Shown piece by piece: positions 47,740 through 58,779 of a DNA stretch of 64,000 bases (positions within the stretch are counted from its first letter, which is position 1; the number at the start of each line of letters is the position of its first letter). The notes under the pieces are model-generated. The model saw only the letters and a list, made by a program, of their open reading frames with translations, was not told the DNA's origin and made no database searches. Source of the stretch: Burkholderia sp. BCC1644 (lineage in GTDB: Bacteria; Pseudomonadota; Gammaproteobacteria; Burkholderiales; Burkholderiaceae); assembly GCF_902833225.1 (NCBI RefSeq), contig NZ_CADFEI010000003.1, positions 186,001 to 250,000 on the forward strand, read 5' to 3'. The translations under genes and the position numbers were made by a program.

Positions 47740-48105
47740 TTACGACGGTTCCGAGTCGAGAAACACATAGAGCGCGGCGATCTTTCCGTCACGCACGATG
47801 ATCACGTCGACGCCCGTATATTCGGGCGCTTCACCGCGCGGGCCGGAACCCCACGACACACGGCCGGCGTTGTGCAGCGCCTGCGGCTGGCCATGCGCGG
47901 TGTAGACGAAATGCGGATGCGTCGCGCGCAAGTCACCGGCAAACCTGTCGAGCGCTTCGTGCCCGACGAACGTGCCGGGCGGCACGTAAAGCACACAGTC
48001 ATCGGTATAAAGCGCTTCGATCGCGGCACGGCGGCGCACCGCGTCGCCTTCGCCGAACACCTCCTGAAGATTGCGTTCGAGCAGTTCATGGATACGGTCA
48101 TTCAT
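47740..48105 (-). CDS. NTF2-like (SnoaL-type) small protein
   Basis: 121 residues. A single alpha+beta cone fold is suggested by an N-terminal helix (IHELLERNLQEVFGEGDA), then ALYTDDCVLYVPPGTFVGHEA, a SnoaL-like core, and YTGVDVIIVRDGKIAALYVFLD. Such proteins include ketosteroid-isomerase-like enzymes and many of unknown activity; no catalytic Asp/His set can be assigned. ATG 48105 or 48108 are both possible behind AGGAGA. It follows the GST gene by 34 bp and probably shares its transcript. Confidence 0.82.
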   Translation of the reverse strand: MNDRIHELLERNLQEVFGEGDAVRRRAAIEALYTDDCVLYVPPGTFVGHEALDRFAGDLRATHPHFVYTAHGQPQALHNAGRVSWGSGPRGEAPEYTGVDVIIVRDGKIAALYVFLDSEPS

Positions 48106-48139
48106 CATCGTTCTCCTGATCAAATAACGTGCGGTTGCA

Positions 48140-48829
48140 TTACTGCGCGAGTGCCAGTGTCTTTTCGACGGCGGTAACGACCGCCGGGCGAGCGGCAACA
48201 TCGTCGTACCAGCGCGTCACGGACGGAAAGCGGTCGAGCGTCGCGCCGATCGCCTGATGGCGCCACAGCCAGCCGAAGTGCGCGATGTCCGCGATGCTGT
48301 ATGCATCGCCCGCCACGTAGCGGCCGCGTTCGAGCACGCGCTCGAGTACGCCCAGCGCGCGGTCCACGTCCGCCATCGCGCGCGCTTTCGCATCGGCTTC
48401 GGGCACCGCCCCGATCGCCACCCGGAACGCCTGCAGGAAGGCCGGACTCAACGCGGACGCGTGAAAGAAAAGTTGCTCGAACACCTTGCCGCGCGGCAAG
48501 CCATCCTTCGGCAGCAATTGCCCGGTCTTCTCGGCCAGGTACACCAGGATCGCGGCCGACTCGCTCAGCACGACGTCGCCCTCGGCGTGCACTGCACGGT
48601 CGACCAGCACCGGCACCTTGCCGTCGGGATTCATGGCCCGGAACGCGTCGGTCTTCTGTTCGCCGCGACGCAGATCGACCGCCACGAGCCGATAGTCGAT
48701 GCCCATCTCTTCCAGCGCGATCGGCACCTTGACGCTGTTGGGCGTCGCGAATGCAAACACGTCCAGCGTGGCCGTACCGGGAAGGCCGCCAGCCGTGACG
48801 GCACCGTTTCCTGCGAATTGGGGTTCCAT
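48140..48829 (-). CDS. Glutathione S-transferase family protein
   Basis: 229 residues. Thioredoxin-like N-terminal domain (TATLDVFAFATPNSVKVPIA, DGKVPVLVD and the glutathione-contacting VVLSESAAILVYLAEK) followed by an all-helical C-terminal domain (DRALGVLERVLERGRYVAG, YSIADIAHFGWLWRHQ). An S/N in the usual activating position of the TPNSVKV stretch fits the beta/Ure2p-like class. It conjugates or reduces electrophiles in the cytoplasm. Divergent from a LysR gene that probably controls it. Confidence 0.92.
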   Translation of the reverse strand: MEPQFAGNGAVTAGGLPGTATLDVFAFATPNSVKVPIALEEMGIDYRLVAVDLRRGEQKTDAFRAMNPDGKVPVLVDRAVHAEGDVVLSESAAILVYLAEKTGQLLPKDGLPRGKVFEQLFFHASALSPAFLQAFRVAIGAVPEADAKARAMADVDRALGVLERVLERGRYVAGDAYSIADIAHFGWLWRHQAIGATLDRFPSVTRWYDDVAARPAVVTAVEKTLALAQ

Positions 48830-48875
48830 GATTCATCTCCGTTGAGGTGAGACAAATGTAGGGCGCCGTGCTATT

Positions 48876-48912
48876 TTTCTAAATAGAAACGATTGCAAAC
48901 CATCATTGCAAA
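48876..48912. promoter_or_regulatory. LysR-type binding region between GST and LysR genes
   Basis: TTTCTA-AA-TAGAAA (48876-48889) is a perfect inverted repeat, and two TTGCAA palindromes at 48893-48898 and 48906-48911 lie 13 bp apart just before the LysR start codon. This A+T-rich 40-bp block is the natural control region of both divergent genes. Confidence 0.5.
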
Positions 48913-48913
48913 A

Positions 48914-49840
48914 ATGTCGCTATCCAGACTGCCTGATTTTGAAGGTTTCGCGATGTTCGCGAAGGTCGCCGAAGAAGGCTCGTTCGCCGCCGCGGCCGCG
49001 GCGACGGGCGTCTCGGTCGCGACGGTGTCGCGCGCCGTGACGCGCCTCGAGGAACGGCTCGGCGGACGCCTGTTCAACCGCACGTCGCGACGGCTCGCGC
49101 TCACCGATTACGGCCATACGCTGATCGAGCGCGCGGCGAAGCTCTATGCCGATGCGGAAGACACCGAGGATTTCGCGCGCGAGACGTCGAGCCGGCCGCG
49201 CGGCCTCGTCAAGCTGGCCGCACCGCTGTCGTTCGGCGCGCGCTGGGTTGCGCCGTTGCTGCCCGAGTTCTTCGATCTCTATCCGGACATCGCGGTCGAT
49301 CTGCACCTGACCGATGCGCAATCCGACCTGATCGGCGACGGCTTCGATGCCGCGCTGCGCATCGCGATCATGGAGGATTCGTCGCTCGTCGCGCGGCTCA
49401 TCGCGCCGGTCCGGCGCTTCGTCGTCGCGTCGCCGGCCTATCTGTCGCGTCACGGGCGGCCGCTTCATCCGCAGGAACTCGGCGCCCATCCGTGCCTGAC
49501 GTACGCAAACCGGAGCCAGCGCGACGTGTGGCGTTTCACCCGTCCGAACGGTGAAACGTGCGCGGTCACGCCCGGCGGGATGTTGCGCGGCACGAGCGTC
49601 GAAGCGTTGTTGCCGACGGTGCTCGCGGGCGTCGCGATCACCGAACTGCCCGAGTTCATCGCGACGCAGTATTTCGCCGACGGGCAGCTCGAACCGGTGC
49701 TGACGGACTGGCGCCTGCCCGAAGGCGGCCTGTACTTCGTCACGCCGTCCGCCCGCGCGCGGCCGGCCAAGGTCAGCGCGCTGGCCGAATTCTTCATCGC
49801 GAAGCTGACCGCGGCCGAGTGGCGTTTGCCGACCGTGTAA
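48914..49840 (+). CDS. LysR-family transcriptional regulator
   Basis: 308 residues from ATG 48914; an in-frame TTG at 48893 falls inside the operator-like repeats and is less likely. Helix-turn-helix FAAAAAATGVSVATVSRAVT with ERLGGRLFNRTSRRLALTDYG, then a CrgA/PcaQ-like effector domain (GLVKLAAPLSFGARWVAPLL, DAALRIAIMEDSSLVARLI, LPTVLAGVAITELPEF). Divergent from the GST gene with 84 bp between starts; expected to regulate it and itself. Confidence 0.93.
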   Translation: MSLSRLPDFEGFAMFAKVAEEGSFAAAAAATGVSVATVSRAVTRLEERLGGRLFNRTSRRLALTDYGHTLIERAAKLYADAEDTEDFARETSSRPRGLVKLAAPLSFGARWVAPLLPEFFDLYPDIAVDLHLTDAQSDLIGDGFDAALRIAIMEDSSLVARLIAPVRRFVVASPAYLSRHGRPLHPQELGAHPCLTYANRSQRDVWRFTRPNGETCAVTPGGMLRGTSVEALLPTVLAGVAITELPEFIATQYFADGQLEPVLTDWRLPEGGLYFVTPSARARPAKVSALAEFFIAKLTAAEWRLPTV

Positions 49841-50192
49841 GCGCGCACGCGCTCTCTCGTGTACTCGCGTCGCGTCAGTCGCGGTCGATGCGTGGCCGCC
49901 GCCATCGCGGGCTGTATCCATGCATGACAAGCCCGCACGTACCCGATTCAGCACGACAGCCGCCGTTCCTTCCATGTCGTTTACAACCGGGTTCCGGGCG
50001 CATGACCGATAGTCGGCCGCGACCGTTTCTCTAAACTGGCTCTCACAACAAACTTGCCCGGTGTCGCCCGCAGCGCGCGTCACTTCACCGACACCGAGGC
50101 CCCCGAGACATCCGCCTTCGCTGACCATCGGCCCGCACGACTCCACTGCATTCCAGCCCGGCCGGCTGCCAAGGCAATTCCAGGAGAGTTCA

Positions 50193-51662
50193 TTGAGCCC
50201 GTCGCAAGCGCACCCCGCGAAAGCCCGGTCTTCGCGCAAGTCCGTCAAGCTGGATGACATCACCATCGTCGACCCTGCCGTCCTCAAGCGCGCGGTCGGC
50301 GCGATGGCGTTCGGCAACGCGATGGAATGGTTCGACTTCGGCGTCTACAGCTACATCGCCGTCACGCTCGGCAAGGTGTTCTTCCCGTCCAGCAGCCCGT
50401 CCGCACAGTTGCTCGCGACCTTCGGCACGTTCGCGGCCGCCTTCCTCGTGCGCCCGCTCGGCGGCATGGTGTTCGGCCCGCTCGGTGACCGCATCGGCCG
50501 CCAGCGCGTGCTCGCCGCGACGATGATCATGATGGCCGTCGGCACCTTCGCGATCGGCCTGATCCCCAGCTACGCGTCGATCGGCATCATGGCGCCCGTG
50601 CTGCTGCTCGTCGCGCGTCTCGTGCAGGGTTTCTCGACCGGCGGCGAATACGGCGGCGCCGCCACCTTCATCGCCGAATTCTCGACCGACAAGCGCCGCG
50701 GCTTCATGGGCAGTTTCCTCGAATTCGGCACGCTGATCGGTTATACGCTCGGCGCGGCCACCGTCGCACTGCTCACGGCGACGCTGTCGCAGGAAGCGCT
50801 GCTGTCGTGGGGCTGGCGCGTGCCGTTCTTCATCGCCGGGCCGCTCGGCCTCGTCGGCCTCTACGTCCGTCTGAAACTCGAGGAAACGCCGGCATTCAAG
50901 AAGGAAGCCGAAGCGCGCGAAGCGGACGAACGCACGCGGCCGAAGCAACGCTTCGCGACGCTGCTCGTCGAGCAATGGAAGCCGCTGCTGCAGTGTGTCG
51001 GCCTCGTGCTGATCTTCAACGTGACCGACTACATGGCGCTGTCGTACCTGCCGAGCTACCTGTCTGCGACGCTGCACTTCCGCGAATCGCACGGCCTGTT
51101 CATGGTGCTGCTCGTGATGGTGCTGATGATGCCGATGACGCTGTACGCCGGGCACCTGTCGGACAAGGTCGGCCGCAAGCCGGTGATGATGGCCGGCTGC
51201 GTGGGCCTGCTGGTGCTGTCGGTGCCGGCGCTGATGCTGATCCGCACCGGCGGCATGCTGCCGGTGTTCGGCGGGATGCTGATCTACGGCATCCTGCTGT
51301 CGACGTTCACGGGCGTGATGCCGTCGGCGCTGCCGGCGCTGTTCCCGACGCGGATCCGCTACGGCGCGCTCGCGATCGGCTTCAACGTGTCGGTGTCGCT
51401 GTTCGGCGGCACGACGCCGCTCGTCACCGCGTGGCTGGTCGATCGCACCGGCGACCTGATGATGCCCGCGTACTACCTGATGGGCGCCTCGTTCATCGGC
51501 ATCGTGTCAGTGCTCGCGCTAAGCGAGACGGCGGGCCAGCCGCTGCCCGGTTCGGGGCCGTGCGTCGCAAGCCGCGCGGAAGCGTTGAGCCTCGTGCGCG
51601 GCGGTACCGACGCAGCCCGTGTACCGGGCCGGAAGTTCACGCCGGTCGGCGAGCGCGCCTGA
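50193..51662 (+). CDS. proP: MHS-family MFS transporter, ProP-like proline/betaine symporter
   Basis: 489 residues if translation begins at TTG 50193, which has AGGAGA five bases upstream; a GTG at 50061 would add 44 residues of non-protein-like sequence. Core: MAFGNAMEWFDFGVYSYIAV, FGPLGDRIGRQRVLAATM, RLVQGFSTGGEYGGAATFIAE, and WGWRVPFFIAGPLGLVGLYV, all strongly ProP-like. Unlike E. coli ProP, the C-terminal tail is not an evident coiled coil. It probably imports compatible solutes (proline, glycine betaine) in response to osmotic stress. Confidence 0.88.
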   Translation: MSPSQAHPAKARSSRKSVKLDDITIVDPAVLKRAVGAMAFGNAMEWFDFGVYSYIAVTLGKVFFPSSSPSAQLLATFGTFAAAFLVRPLGGMVFGPLGDRIGRQRVLAATMIMMAVGTFAIGLIPSYASIGIMAPVLLLVARLVQGFSTGGEYGGAATFIAEFSTDKRRGFMGSFLEFGTLIGYTLGAATVALLTATLSQEALLSWGWRVPFFIAGPLGLVGLYVRLKLEETPAFKKEAEAREADERTRPKQRFATLLVEQWKPLLQCVGLVLIFNVTDYMALSYLPSYLSATLHFRESHGLFMVLLVMVLMMPMTLYAGHLSDKVGRKPVMMAGCVGLLVLSVPALMLIRTGGMLPVFGGMLIYGILLSTFTGVMPSALPALFPTRIRYGALAIGFNVSVSLFGGTTPLVTAWLVDRTGDLMMPAYYLMGASFIGIVSVLALSETAGQPLPGSGPCVASRAEALSLVRGGTDAARVPGRKFTPVGERA

Positions 51663-51722
51663 CGCGATCCGGCATGACGCGACGCCGCGCGGCCCGCGCC
51701 GGCGCCGCCGCCCACGCGTTCG

Positions 51723-52547
51723 TCAGTTCGACGACAGTTGCTGCGCGTCGAACCAGTCGAGCAGCGTCCGCGTGACGAACGCAGGATTTTCCAGATTCGA
51801 GATGTGGCCGGCATCCGGCACCAGCGCATGCGCGCAACCGATCACGCTTGCCATCTTCACGGTTTCCGACGGTGGGCGCGCCATGTCGCCCGCGCCGCAC
51901 ATCAGCAGCGTGCGTTCGGCATCGAGTGCGGCCAATGCCGACAGCGTGTCGGGCCGGCCGAAGATCAGCCGGCCGAGCGGGACGATCGATTGCCGCAGCC
52001 GGTCCGCGGGCAGGCTCGCGAGCGCGGTGCGAAACGCGGTCGGCACCGGGTCCGCCAGATTGACGTCCGGGCGGAAGAACAGCGGCACGATCGCATCGAG
52101 CAGCGGCGGCACGATGCTGCCGGCCGCGGCGATCGCATCGAGCATCCCGAAGTAGCGCAGCCGTGTCGCTTCGGGCTCGGCCTCCAGCGATGCATCCATC
52201 AGCACGAGCGAGCGCACGCGCTGCGGTTCGCGCAACGCGAGCCGCGCGCCCCACATGCCGCCGACGCTGAGCCCGACGACCGCACACTGGTCGATCTCCA
52301 GCGCATCGAGCAGCGCGCTCGCGTGCCCGGCGAGATCGTCGAGCGTCTGCGTGCCGTCGGGCAGCGCACCCGATGCGCCATGCCCCCACAGGTCGGGCAC
52401 GATCACGCGATACCGGCGCGACAGCGCATCGATCTGCGGCGCCCACATCGCCGCGTCCCACAGATAGCTGTGTCCGAGCAGCACCGGAAACCCGGTGCCG
52501 TGATCCTGGTAATGCAGCGTGCTGCCTTGAATGATGTGTGCGGGCAT
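51723..52547 (-). CDS. Alpha/beta hydrolase
   Basis: 274 residues from ATG 52547 (GGAG well placed). The nucleophile elbow GLSVGGMWG, a DLWGHGASG segment after strand 4, and the catalytic His in VPDAGHISNLENP are in the expected order, with an acid likely in LLMCGAGDMARP. The overall look is that of 3-oxoadipate enol-lactonase-like or fluoroacetate-dehalogenase-like hydrolases, but no pathway genes adjoin it, so the substrate stays open. It lies 176 bp after the lactonase gene on the same strand. Confidence 0.87.
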   Translation of the reverse strand: MPAHIIQGSTLHYQDHGTGFPVLLGHSYLWDAAMWAPQIDALSRRYRVIVPDLWGHGASGALPDGTQTLDDLAGHASALLDALEIDQCAVVGLSVGGMWGARLALREPQRVRSLVLMDASLEAEPEATRLRYFGMLDAIAAAGSIVPPLLDAIVPLFFRPDVNLADPVPTAFRTALASLPADRLRQSIVPLGRLIFGRPDTLSALAALDAERTLLMCGAGDMARPPSETVKMASVIGCAHALVPDAGHISNLENPAFVTRTLLDWFDAQQLSSN

Positions 52548-52722
52548 GTCGTCTCCGGGTGTCAGGACTCGGCGGTGACCCGGAACCGGGCGCCGCAGTC
52601 GGCGGCGTTCTGCAACGAACGCGAAGCGGCGCATCATCGCACAGGTCGCGGGTGTCGGGTGTGACGGAGCGCACGTGTTGCATGCCGCCACGCGCAACGG
52701 ATTCCGATCTGCCCGCCGGCGG

Positions 52723-53814
52723 TCAGTTCGTTCCGTCGTACGACACGATCTCGACCCAGTTCGCGCCGTTGCCGACCGGATACTTCCCGATCTCGTCGAG
52801 ATGCCCCGTGTCGCGATCGATCCGGTACACGGCAAGCGTCGGCGACAGTTGCCCGGCCGCGAGCAGATAATTGCCCGACGGATCGATGCCGAAGCCGCGC
52901 GGCTGTTTCTCTGTCGCGAACGTGCCGATCCGCGCGAGCTTGCCCGATGCCGCGTCGACCCGATATGCGGCAAGCGTGCTCGACGTACGCTCCGACGCAT
53001 ATAGGAAGCGCCCGTCGGGCGTCAGGTGCACATCGGCACCCCATGGTTTGTCGCCGTGGAAATCCGGCGGCAAGATCGACACGGCCTGGATCGGCCGTGC
53101 GTCGGTGCCGTCGCGCGACAGCGCGAGCACATGCAGCTTGCCGTCGAGTTCGTCGATCAGGTATGCGACCCGCCCGTTCGACGAAAACACGAAATGACGC
53201 GGGCCCGACTTGTCCGGCAACCGGTACGCAGGCGTCGCGACGTCGGTCAGCGTTCCTGTCGCCGCGTCGAACGGCAAGCGCAGCCATGCATCGGCGCCAA
53301 GTACCGATGCGAACGCATAACGACCGTCCGGCGACTGCCGGATCGCGTGCGCCATCGGGCCCGTCGTCACCGTCTGCTGCACGTCGCCCGCGACGCCATC
53401 GGCACCGATCCGGTTCACTGCGAGCAAGTTGCCGCCATACGACGCCGAGAACAGATGGCGGCCCGAAGCATCGGTCGACACATACGCCATGCTCTCCGCG
53501 AGCGGCGCGCGGCCCAGCTCGATCAGCCGCCCGTCGAGCGGATTGATCGCGAAGCTGACGACGCGATACGGTGTCGAGCGCAGCGCCGCATAGAGGCGAT
53601 GGCGATCGGGCGAGAGCGCCATCGGCATCACGGCGCCGCCGACCGGCACCGTTTCGATCGCCGTCAACGCGCCGTTCGACGTGTCGACGCGGAACACCGA
53701 GATATCGCGGCTGTCGCTGTTCGATACGTATGCATACGTCGCCGCGTGTGCAAGCGACGCGACCATCCCGAAGGCGGCCGCCGCGACGGTGCGCCAGAGT
53801 GTCTTCGTGTTCAC
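52723..53814 (-). CDS. Exported beta-propeller lactonase (6-phosphogluconolactonase-like fold)
   Basis: 363 residues from GTG 53814, chosen because AGGAAA lies six bases upstream and a signal peptide then starts immediately (MNTKTLWRTVAAAAFGMVAS, cleavage at AHA). Repeated blades each contain LSPDRHRLYAAL, QSPDGRYAFASV, FSSNGRVAYLID or LTPDGRFLYASE-type motifs, the seven-bladed lactonase pattern. Export argues against a true phosphogluconolactonase and for hydrolysis of an external aldonolactone or a muconolactone-like ring. It follows dctM by 100 bp, suggesting lactone opening before TRAP uptake of the acid. Confidence 0.85.
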   Translation of the reverse strand: MNTKTLWRTVAAAAFGMVASLAHAATYAYVSNSDSRDISVFRVDTSNGALTAIETVPVGGAVMPMALSPDRHRLYAALRSTPYRVVSFAINPLDGRLIELGRAPLAESMAYVSTDASGRHLFSASYGGNLLAVNRIGADGVAGDVQQTVTTGPMAHAIRQSPDGRYAFASVLGADAWLRLPFDAATGTLTDVATPAYRLPDKSGPRHFVFSSNGRVAYLIDELDGKLHVLALSRDGTDARPIQAVSILPPDFHGDKPWGADVHLTPDGRFLYASERTSSTLAAYRVDAASGKLARIGTFATEKQPRGFGIDPSGNYLLAAGQLSPTLAVYRIDRDTGHLDEIGKYPVGNGANWVEIVSYDGTN

Positions 53815-53914
53815 GGGTTTTCCTGCAACAAAAAAGAGAACCGCAGATGCGACCGCGGCGCCGGACAATCTCGGTCGTCCGGCGCCGCGACGGGAGCAGC
53901 ACGTGATCGTGGAA

Positions 53915-55267
53915 TCAGAACACCGCGTGCCCGCTGATCAGGCTCGGCAGCCAGGTCGAGAAGAACGGCAGGTACGTGACGATGTTGATCGCACTGAAGA
54001 TCGCGAGGTAGTACGGCCACGCCATCTTCGTGGTCTCCCCGATCGACACGTTGCCGATCGCGCAGCCGACGAACTGCACCGATCCGATCGGCGGGTGCAC
54101 GAGGCCGAGCGAGCAGTTCAGCAGCAGCATGATCCCGAACTGCACCGGCCCGACGCCGCACGCCATCGCGATCGGCAGGAACAGCGGCGTCGTGATCAGG
54201 ATATGCGCGGCCATGTCGACGAACGTGCCGAGAAACACCTGGATGATGTTGATGTACAGCAGCATCAGCCACGGCGCGGCGGTCGACTGCTTGAGCAGCC
54301 CTTCGATCGCATCCGGAATCTCCAGGTACGACATCTGGAAGCGCAGCATGTTGGACACCGCGATCAGCAGCAGCACGACGCCCGTCGTGCGCGCCGCATG
54401 CGACAGCGCGCGGCGCAGCTTCTCGGCCGTCAGCGTGCGGTAGACGACCGCGGTCAGCACGAGCGAGTACACGACGGCGATCGCGGCGGCTTCGGTCGCG
54501 GTCGCAATCCCCTTCGCGACGCACACGAGGATGATCGCGATCACCATCAGCCCGGGCACCGCACCGACGAAGCTGCGCAGCACCGCATACCAGCCGGGGA
54601 ACTTGGGCAGCGCGGACGAACCGTCTTCACGGCGCGGATAGCCGTGGCGCACGGCCTGCCAGTACGCGGCGGCGAGCACGAAGCCCATCACCCACAACAC
54701 CGGCAGCAACCCCGAGAACAGCAGGTCGCCGATCGACACGCCGCTCACCGGCTGGCCGTGCAGCATCCCGGTGATGCCCTGCGCGGCGAACGCGTAGATG
54801 ATCATGTTGGTCGACGTCGGCATCAGTGCGCCGGCGAGCGACGCGTGCGTCGTCACGTTGACCGCGTACGCGGCGCTGTAGCCTTCGCGCTTCATCAGCG
54901 GAATCACCACGCCGCCCATCGCGGACGTATCGGCGGTCGGCGAACCCGACACGCCGCCGAACAGCGTACAGGCGACGACGTTCGCCATCCCGAGGCCGCC
55001 GCGAAAGTGGCCGACGGTCGCTTGCGCGAAGCGCAGGATCCGGTCCGCGATGCCGCCGTGCAGCATCAGTTCGCCGGAGAAGATGAAGAACGGCACCGCG
55101 AGGAACGAGAACGCGTTCATTCCCGAGATCATCGCCTGCATCGCGGTCGCGATCGGCAGGCCTTCGACCATGTAGGTCAGCACGCAGGCTATCCCGAGCG
55201 CGAACGACACAGGCACGCCGAGTACGAGAAAAATCAGAAAACTGACGGACAGGATCGCGAGTTCCAT
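53915..55267 (-). CDS. dctM: TRAP transporter large permease (DctM)
   Basis: 450 residues with about 12 membrane segments; segments FFIFSGELMLHGGIADRILRFA, FGGVSGSPTADTSAMGGVVIP and LMPTSTNMIIYAFAAQG are diagnostic for DctM/SiaM. It carries out sodium-coupled import of a carboxylate or sugar acid delivered by the binding protein. The gene begins four bases after the dctQ stop, so all three TRAP parts form one operon (P-Q-M, then the lactonase). Confidence 0.93.
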   Translation of the reverse strand: MELAILSVSFLIFLVLGVPVSFALGIACVLTYMVEGLPIATAMQAMISGMNAFSFLAVPFFIFSGELMLHGGIADRILRFAQATVGHFRGGLGMANVVACTLFGGVSGSPTADTSAMGGVVIPLMKREGYSAAYAVNVTTHASLAGALMPTSTNMIIYAFAAQGITGMLHGQPVSGVSIGDLLFSGLLPVLWVMGFVLAAAYWQAVRHGYPRREDGSSALPKFPGWYAVLRSFVGAVPGLMVIAIILVCVAKGIATATEAAAIAVVYSLVLTAVVYRTLTAEKLRRALSHAARTTGVVLLLIAVSNMLRFQMSYLEIPDAIEGLLKQSTAAPWLMLLYINIIQVFLGTFVDMAAHILITTPLFLPIAMACGVGPVQFGIMLLLNCSLGLVHPPIGSVQFVGCAIGNVSIGETTKMAWPYYLAIFSAINIVTYLPFFSTWLPSLISGHAVF

Positions 55268-55271
55268 GGCG

Positions 55272-56953
<1,682 letters not shown>

Positions 56954-57151
56954 TTAATCGTTTAACTCACTTGGTGCATACCCCTATGACCGCCGTCAAC
57001 AAGGGTTTGGGGCGAAATTTGGGGAATCTCTTTCTCTGTTCAGGTGATTTTCAGCGAAACGTTTTCCGGCGACCGATCCGCTTTCACTCCGGACGGCCGC
57101 GCAGCCGCCTTTCGCGATGCCGGACAGCCGGCTTTCACGTTACTTAATTTC

Positions 57152-57164
57152 GTCATAGGATGAC
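57152..57164. promoter_or_regulatory. Second, weaker copy of the dctP palindrome
   Basis: GTCAT-AGG-ATGAC repeats the outer arms of the site at 56915, some 230 bp further upstream, between dctP and the LuxR gene. The 430-bp gap (56828-57257) has no gene. Two related sites could allow looping, but the match is only five bases per arm. Confidence 0.35.
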
Positions 57165-57257
57165 TGACCACAAATCACCCGTGTCGATGCAATGCCCATG
57201 CGTCGGCCCCGCCAGCGGCCGGCAGGGAATCCGCAGGCTCGAGCGCCTGCCGCGCCG

Positions 57258-58349
57258 TCACGTCTGCATGACCAGCGACGTCAGTTGCGCCGCGCGCGTG
57301 ACGTCGGTCTTCGCGTAGATCGCCTTGATCTGCGTCCGGATCGTGCCGATCGACACGCCGCGCAGCGCAGCGCATTCCTGCGGCGAGCGCCCGTCGCAGC
57401 ACAGCAGCACGGCGAGTTCGGCTTCGGCCGACGACAGGCCGTAGAACACGCGCAGCCGCTGCGCGCGCGCCGCCGGCGAGCACAGGTCGGCGGCCGTCAT
57501 CAAGGCCGTGACGCCGGGCCGTTCGCGCACGAGGCGCGACTGCTCGGGAACCGGCATCAGCGCGAGCGACAGCGGTTCGCCCGTCGCACGCCGCAGCAAC
57601 AAGCCACCGCGCGCGAACGCGTGCCGCCATTGCGCATCGTCGACGCAGCCTTCCGGCGCGAAACGCCCGTTCACGATCCGCAGCGCGGGCTCCGCCGCGA
57701 TCAGTTGATCGGCCGCGCGGTTGGTGTAGCGCAGTTCACGTTGCGCGCCGAGCAGGAACACCGGCACCGGAATCGCATCGAGCGCCGATTCCGCCGCGGC
57801 CACGCGCGCCTCGAGTTCGCCGATGCGCGCCTGGATCCGCAGCGCGCGGCTGATATGCGTGCCCATGATTTCGATGGCGAGGCGCTGCTCGTCGGACAGG
57901 CCTTGCGAGTCGGGGCCGCCCTGGACGCTGAGGAATGCGCCGGTGCCCTCGCCGCGATGGATGTACAGGCCCGAGATGCTGCCGAGCCCGAACGGGCGGA
58001 GGAACTCCTGGTAGAACACGCTGTGTGCGCGCTGGTGCGCGGACAGGTGCTTGACGTCCTCGAACCAGCGGCCCGCCGGCCAGTTGCCGGCGACCGGCAC
58101 GACCGGGTCGTACCGGTAGAACTCGGTGTTGTAGGTGCCGTAGCACTCGGCGACCCAGGATTCGTCGTCGCCCGCCGCCTGCTCGATCGCCGGCAGCCTC
58201 GCCGCTTCGTCGAATGACAGCAGCGTGACCATGCGCACACCGACCGACGATCGCAGCCCGTCCAGCACCGCTTCCCATCGTTGATCGCCCAGTGCCGCAG
58301 CGTAGAGGTCGTCGATCCACGCCGATGGAATCACTCCGTTCAGTTGCAT
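57258..58349 (-). CDS. LuxR-family transcriptional regulator with PAS-like middle domain
   Basis: 363 residues. The C-terminal helix-turn-helix (LSSAEAELAVLLCCDGRSPQ followed by ECAALRGVSIGTIRTQIKAIY) is LuxR/NarL-type. The middle (about 190-230, VPVFLLGAQRELRYTNRAA) looks PAS-like, and the N-terminus is a helical sensor with many aromatic residues (ECYGTYNTEFYRYDPVVPVA). No receiver domain is present. It lies upstream of the dctPQM-lactonase operon on the same strand, so it may control it; the operator-like site there looks GntR-type instead. Confidence 0.9.
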   Translation of the reverse strand: MQLNGVIPSAWIDDLYAAALGDQRWEAVLDGLRSSVGVRMVTLLSFDEAARLPAIEQAAGDDESWVAECYGTYNTEFYRYDPVVPVAGNWPAGRWFEDVKHLSAHQRAHSVFYQEFLRPFGLGSISGLYIHRGEGTGAFLSVQGGPDSQGLSDEQRLAIEIMGTHISRALRIQARIGELEARVAAAESALDAIPVPVFLLGAQRELRYTNRAADQLIAAEPALRIVNGRFAPEGCVDDAQWRHAFARGGLLLRRATGEPLSLALMPVPEQSRLVRERPGVTALMTAADLCSPAARAQRLRVFYGLSSAEAELAVLLCCDGRSPQECAALRGVSIGTIRTQIKAIYAKTDVTRAAQLTSLVMQT

Positions 58350-58576
58350 CTGGCTACCCCGCGCCGTGCGTTTTTTGTCGAACGTCTTCAGCGCATCTTA
58401 CTCAATGAACGAGATCGTTCAAATTCTCCATGTGCGTTTGGTTCGAAATACCACGTTTGTTACCGTTTCTCGTCTGATGTATCGGTCATTCCCGACGTGA
58501 ATGCGCAATCGACGTCGGCACGGATCGTGTCGCGGCCGGCTTTTCATCCGGACCACGGTATGCCATGATGCAGCGC

Positions 58577-58657
58577 ATGACGATCCGAAACGCCACGCCC
58601 TCGCTGCACCATCACCACGGCCGCCCTCCATTGCGCCGTGGTTCGTTTCGTATCTAG
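58577..58657 (+). CDS. Histidine leader peptide of an attenuator (four consecutive His codons)
   Basis: A 26-codon frame from ATG 58577 (in-frame ATGs at 58565 and 58568 would lengthen it to 30 or 29) reads MTIRNATPSL, then four His codons (CAC CAT CAC CAC at 58607-58618), then GRPPLRRGSF and ends with TAG at 58655-58657. Four consecutive His codons in a short frame just before a terminator and a histidine biosynthesis gene is the hallmark of his-type attenuation: ribosome stalling when charged tRNA-His is scarce would favour read-through. The ribosome site is weak, so the exact start is uncertain. Confidence 0.8.
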   Translation: MTIRNATPSLHHHHGRPPLRRGSFRI

Positions 58658-58695
58658 TCATTGCATCGGGCAGCGTCCCGATCAAGACGACAACC

Positions 58696-58718
58696 AAGGC
58701 GCCTCCGGCGCCTTTTTT
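58696..58718 (+). terminator. Intrinsic terminator (attenuator) in the hisC leader
   Basis: AAGGCGCC (58696-58703) and GGCGCCTT (58707-58714) form an 8-bp GC-rich stem with a 3-base loop, directly followed by a run of T (six to 58718, then GTTTT). It lies between the His leader stop and hisC. An earlier stem, ATCGGG (58665-58670) with CCCGAT (58677-58682), could be part of the alternative fold. Confidence 0.85.
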
Positions 58719-58779
58719 GTTTTCTGCCGCCTGAAAAACCTGCTGCGCAGCCCCATCGATCACGTACGGAGTGCTTTCA

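Noticed and set aside
49861-50192. Possible extra N-terminus for the ProP-like transporter from GTG 50061
   Set aside because: The added 44 residues lack conservation signals, whereas TTG 50193 has an ideal ribosome site.
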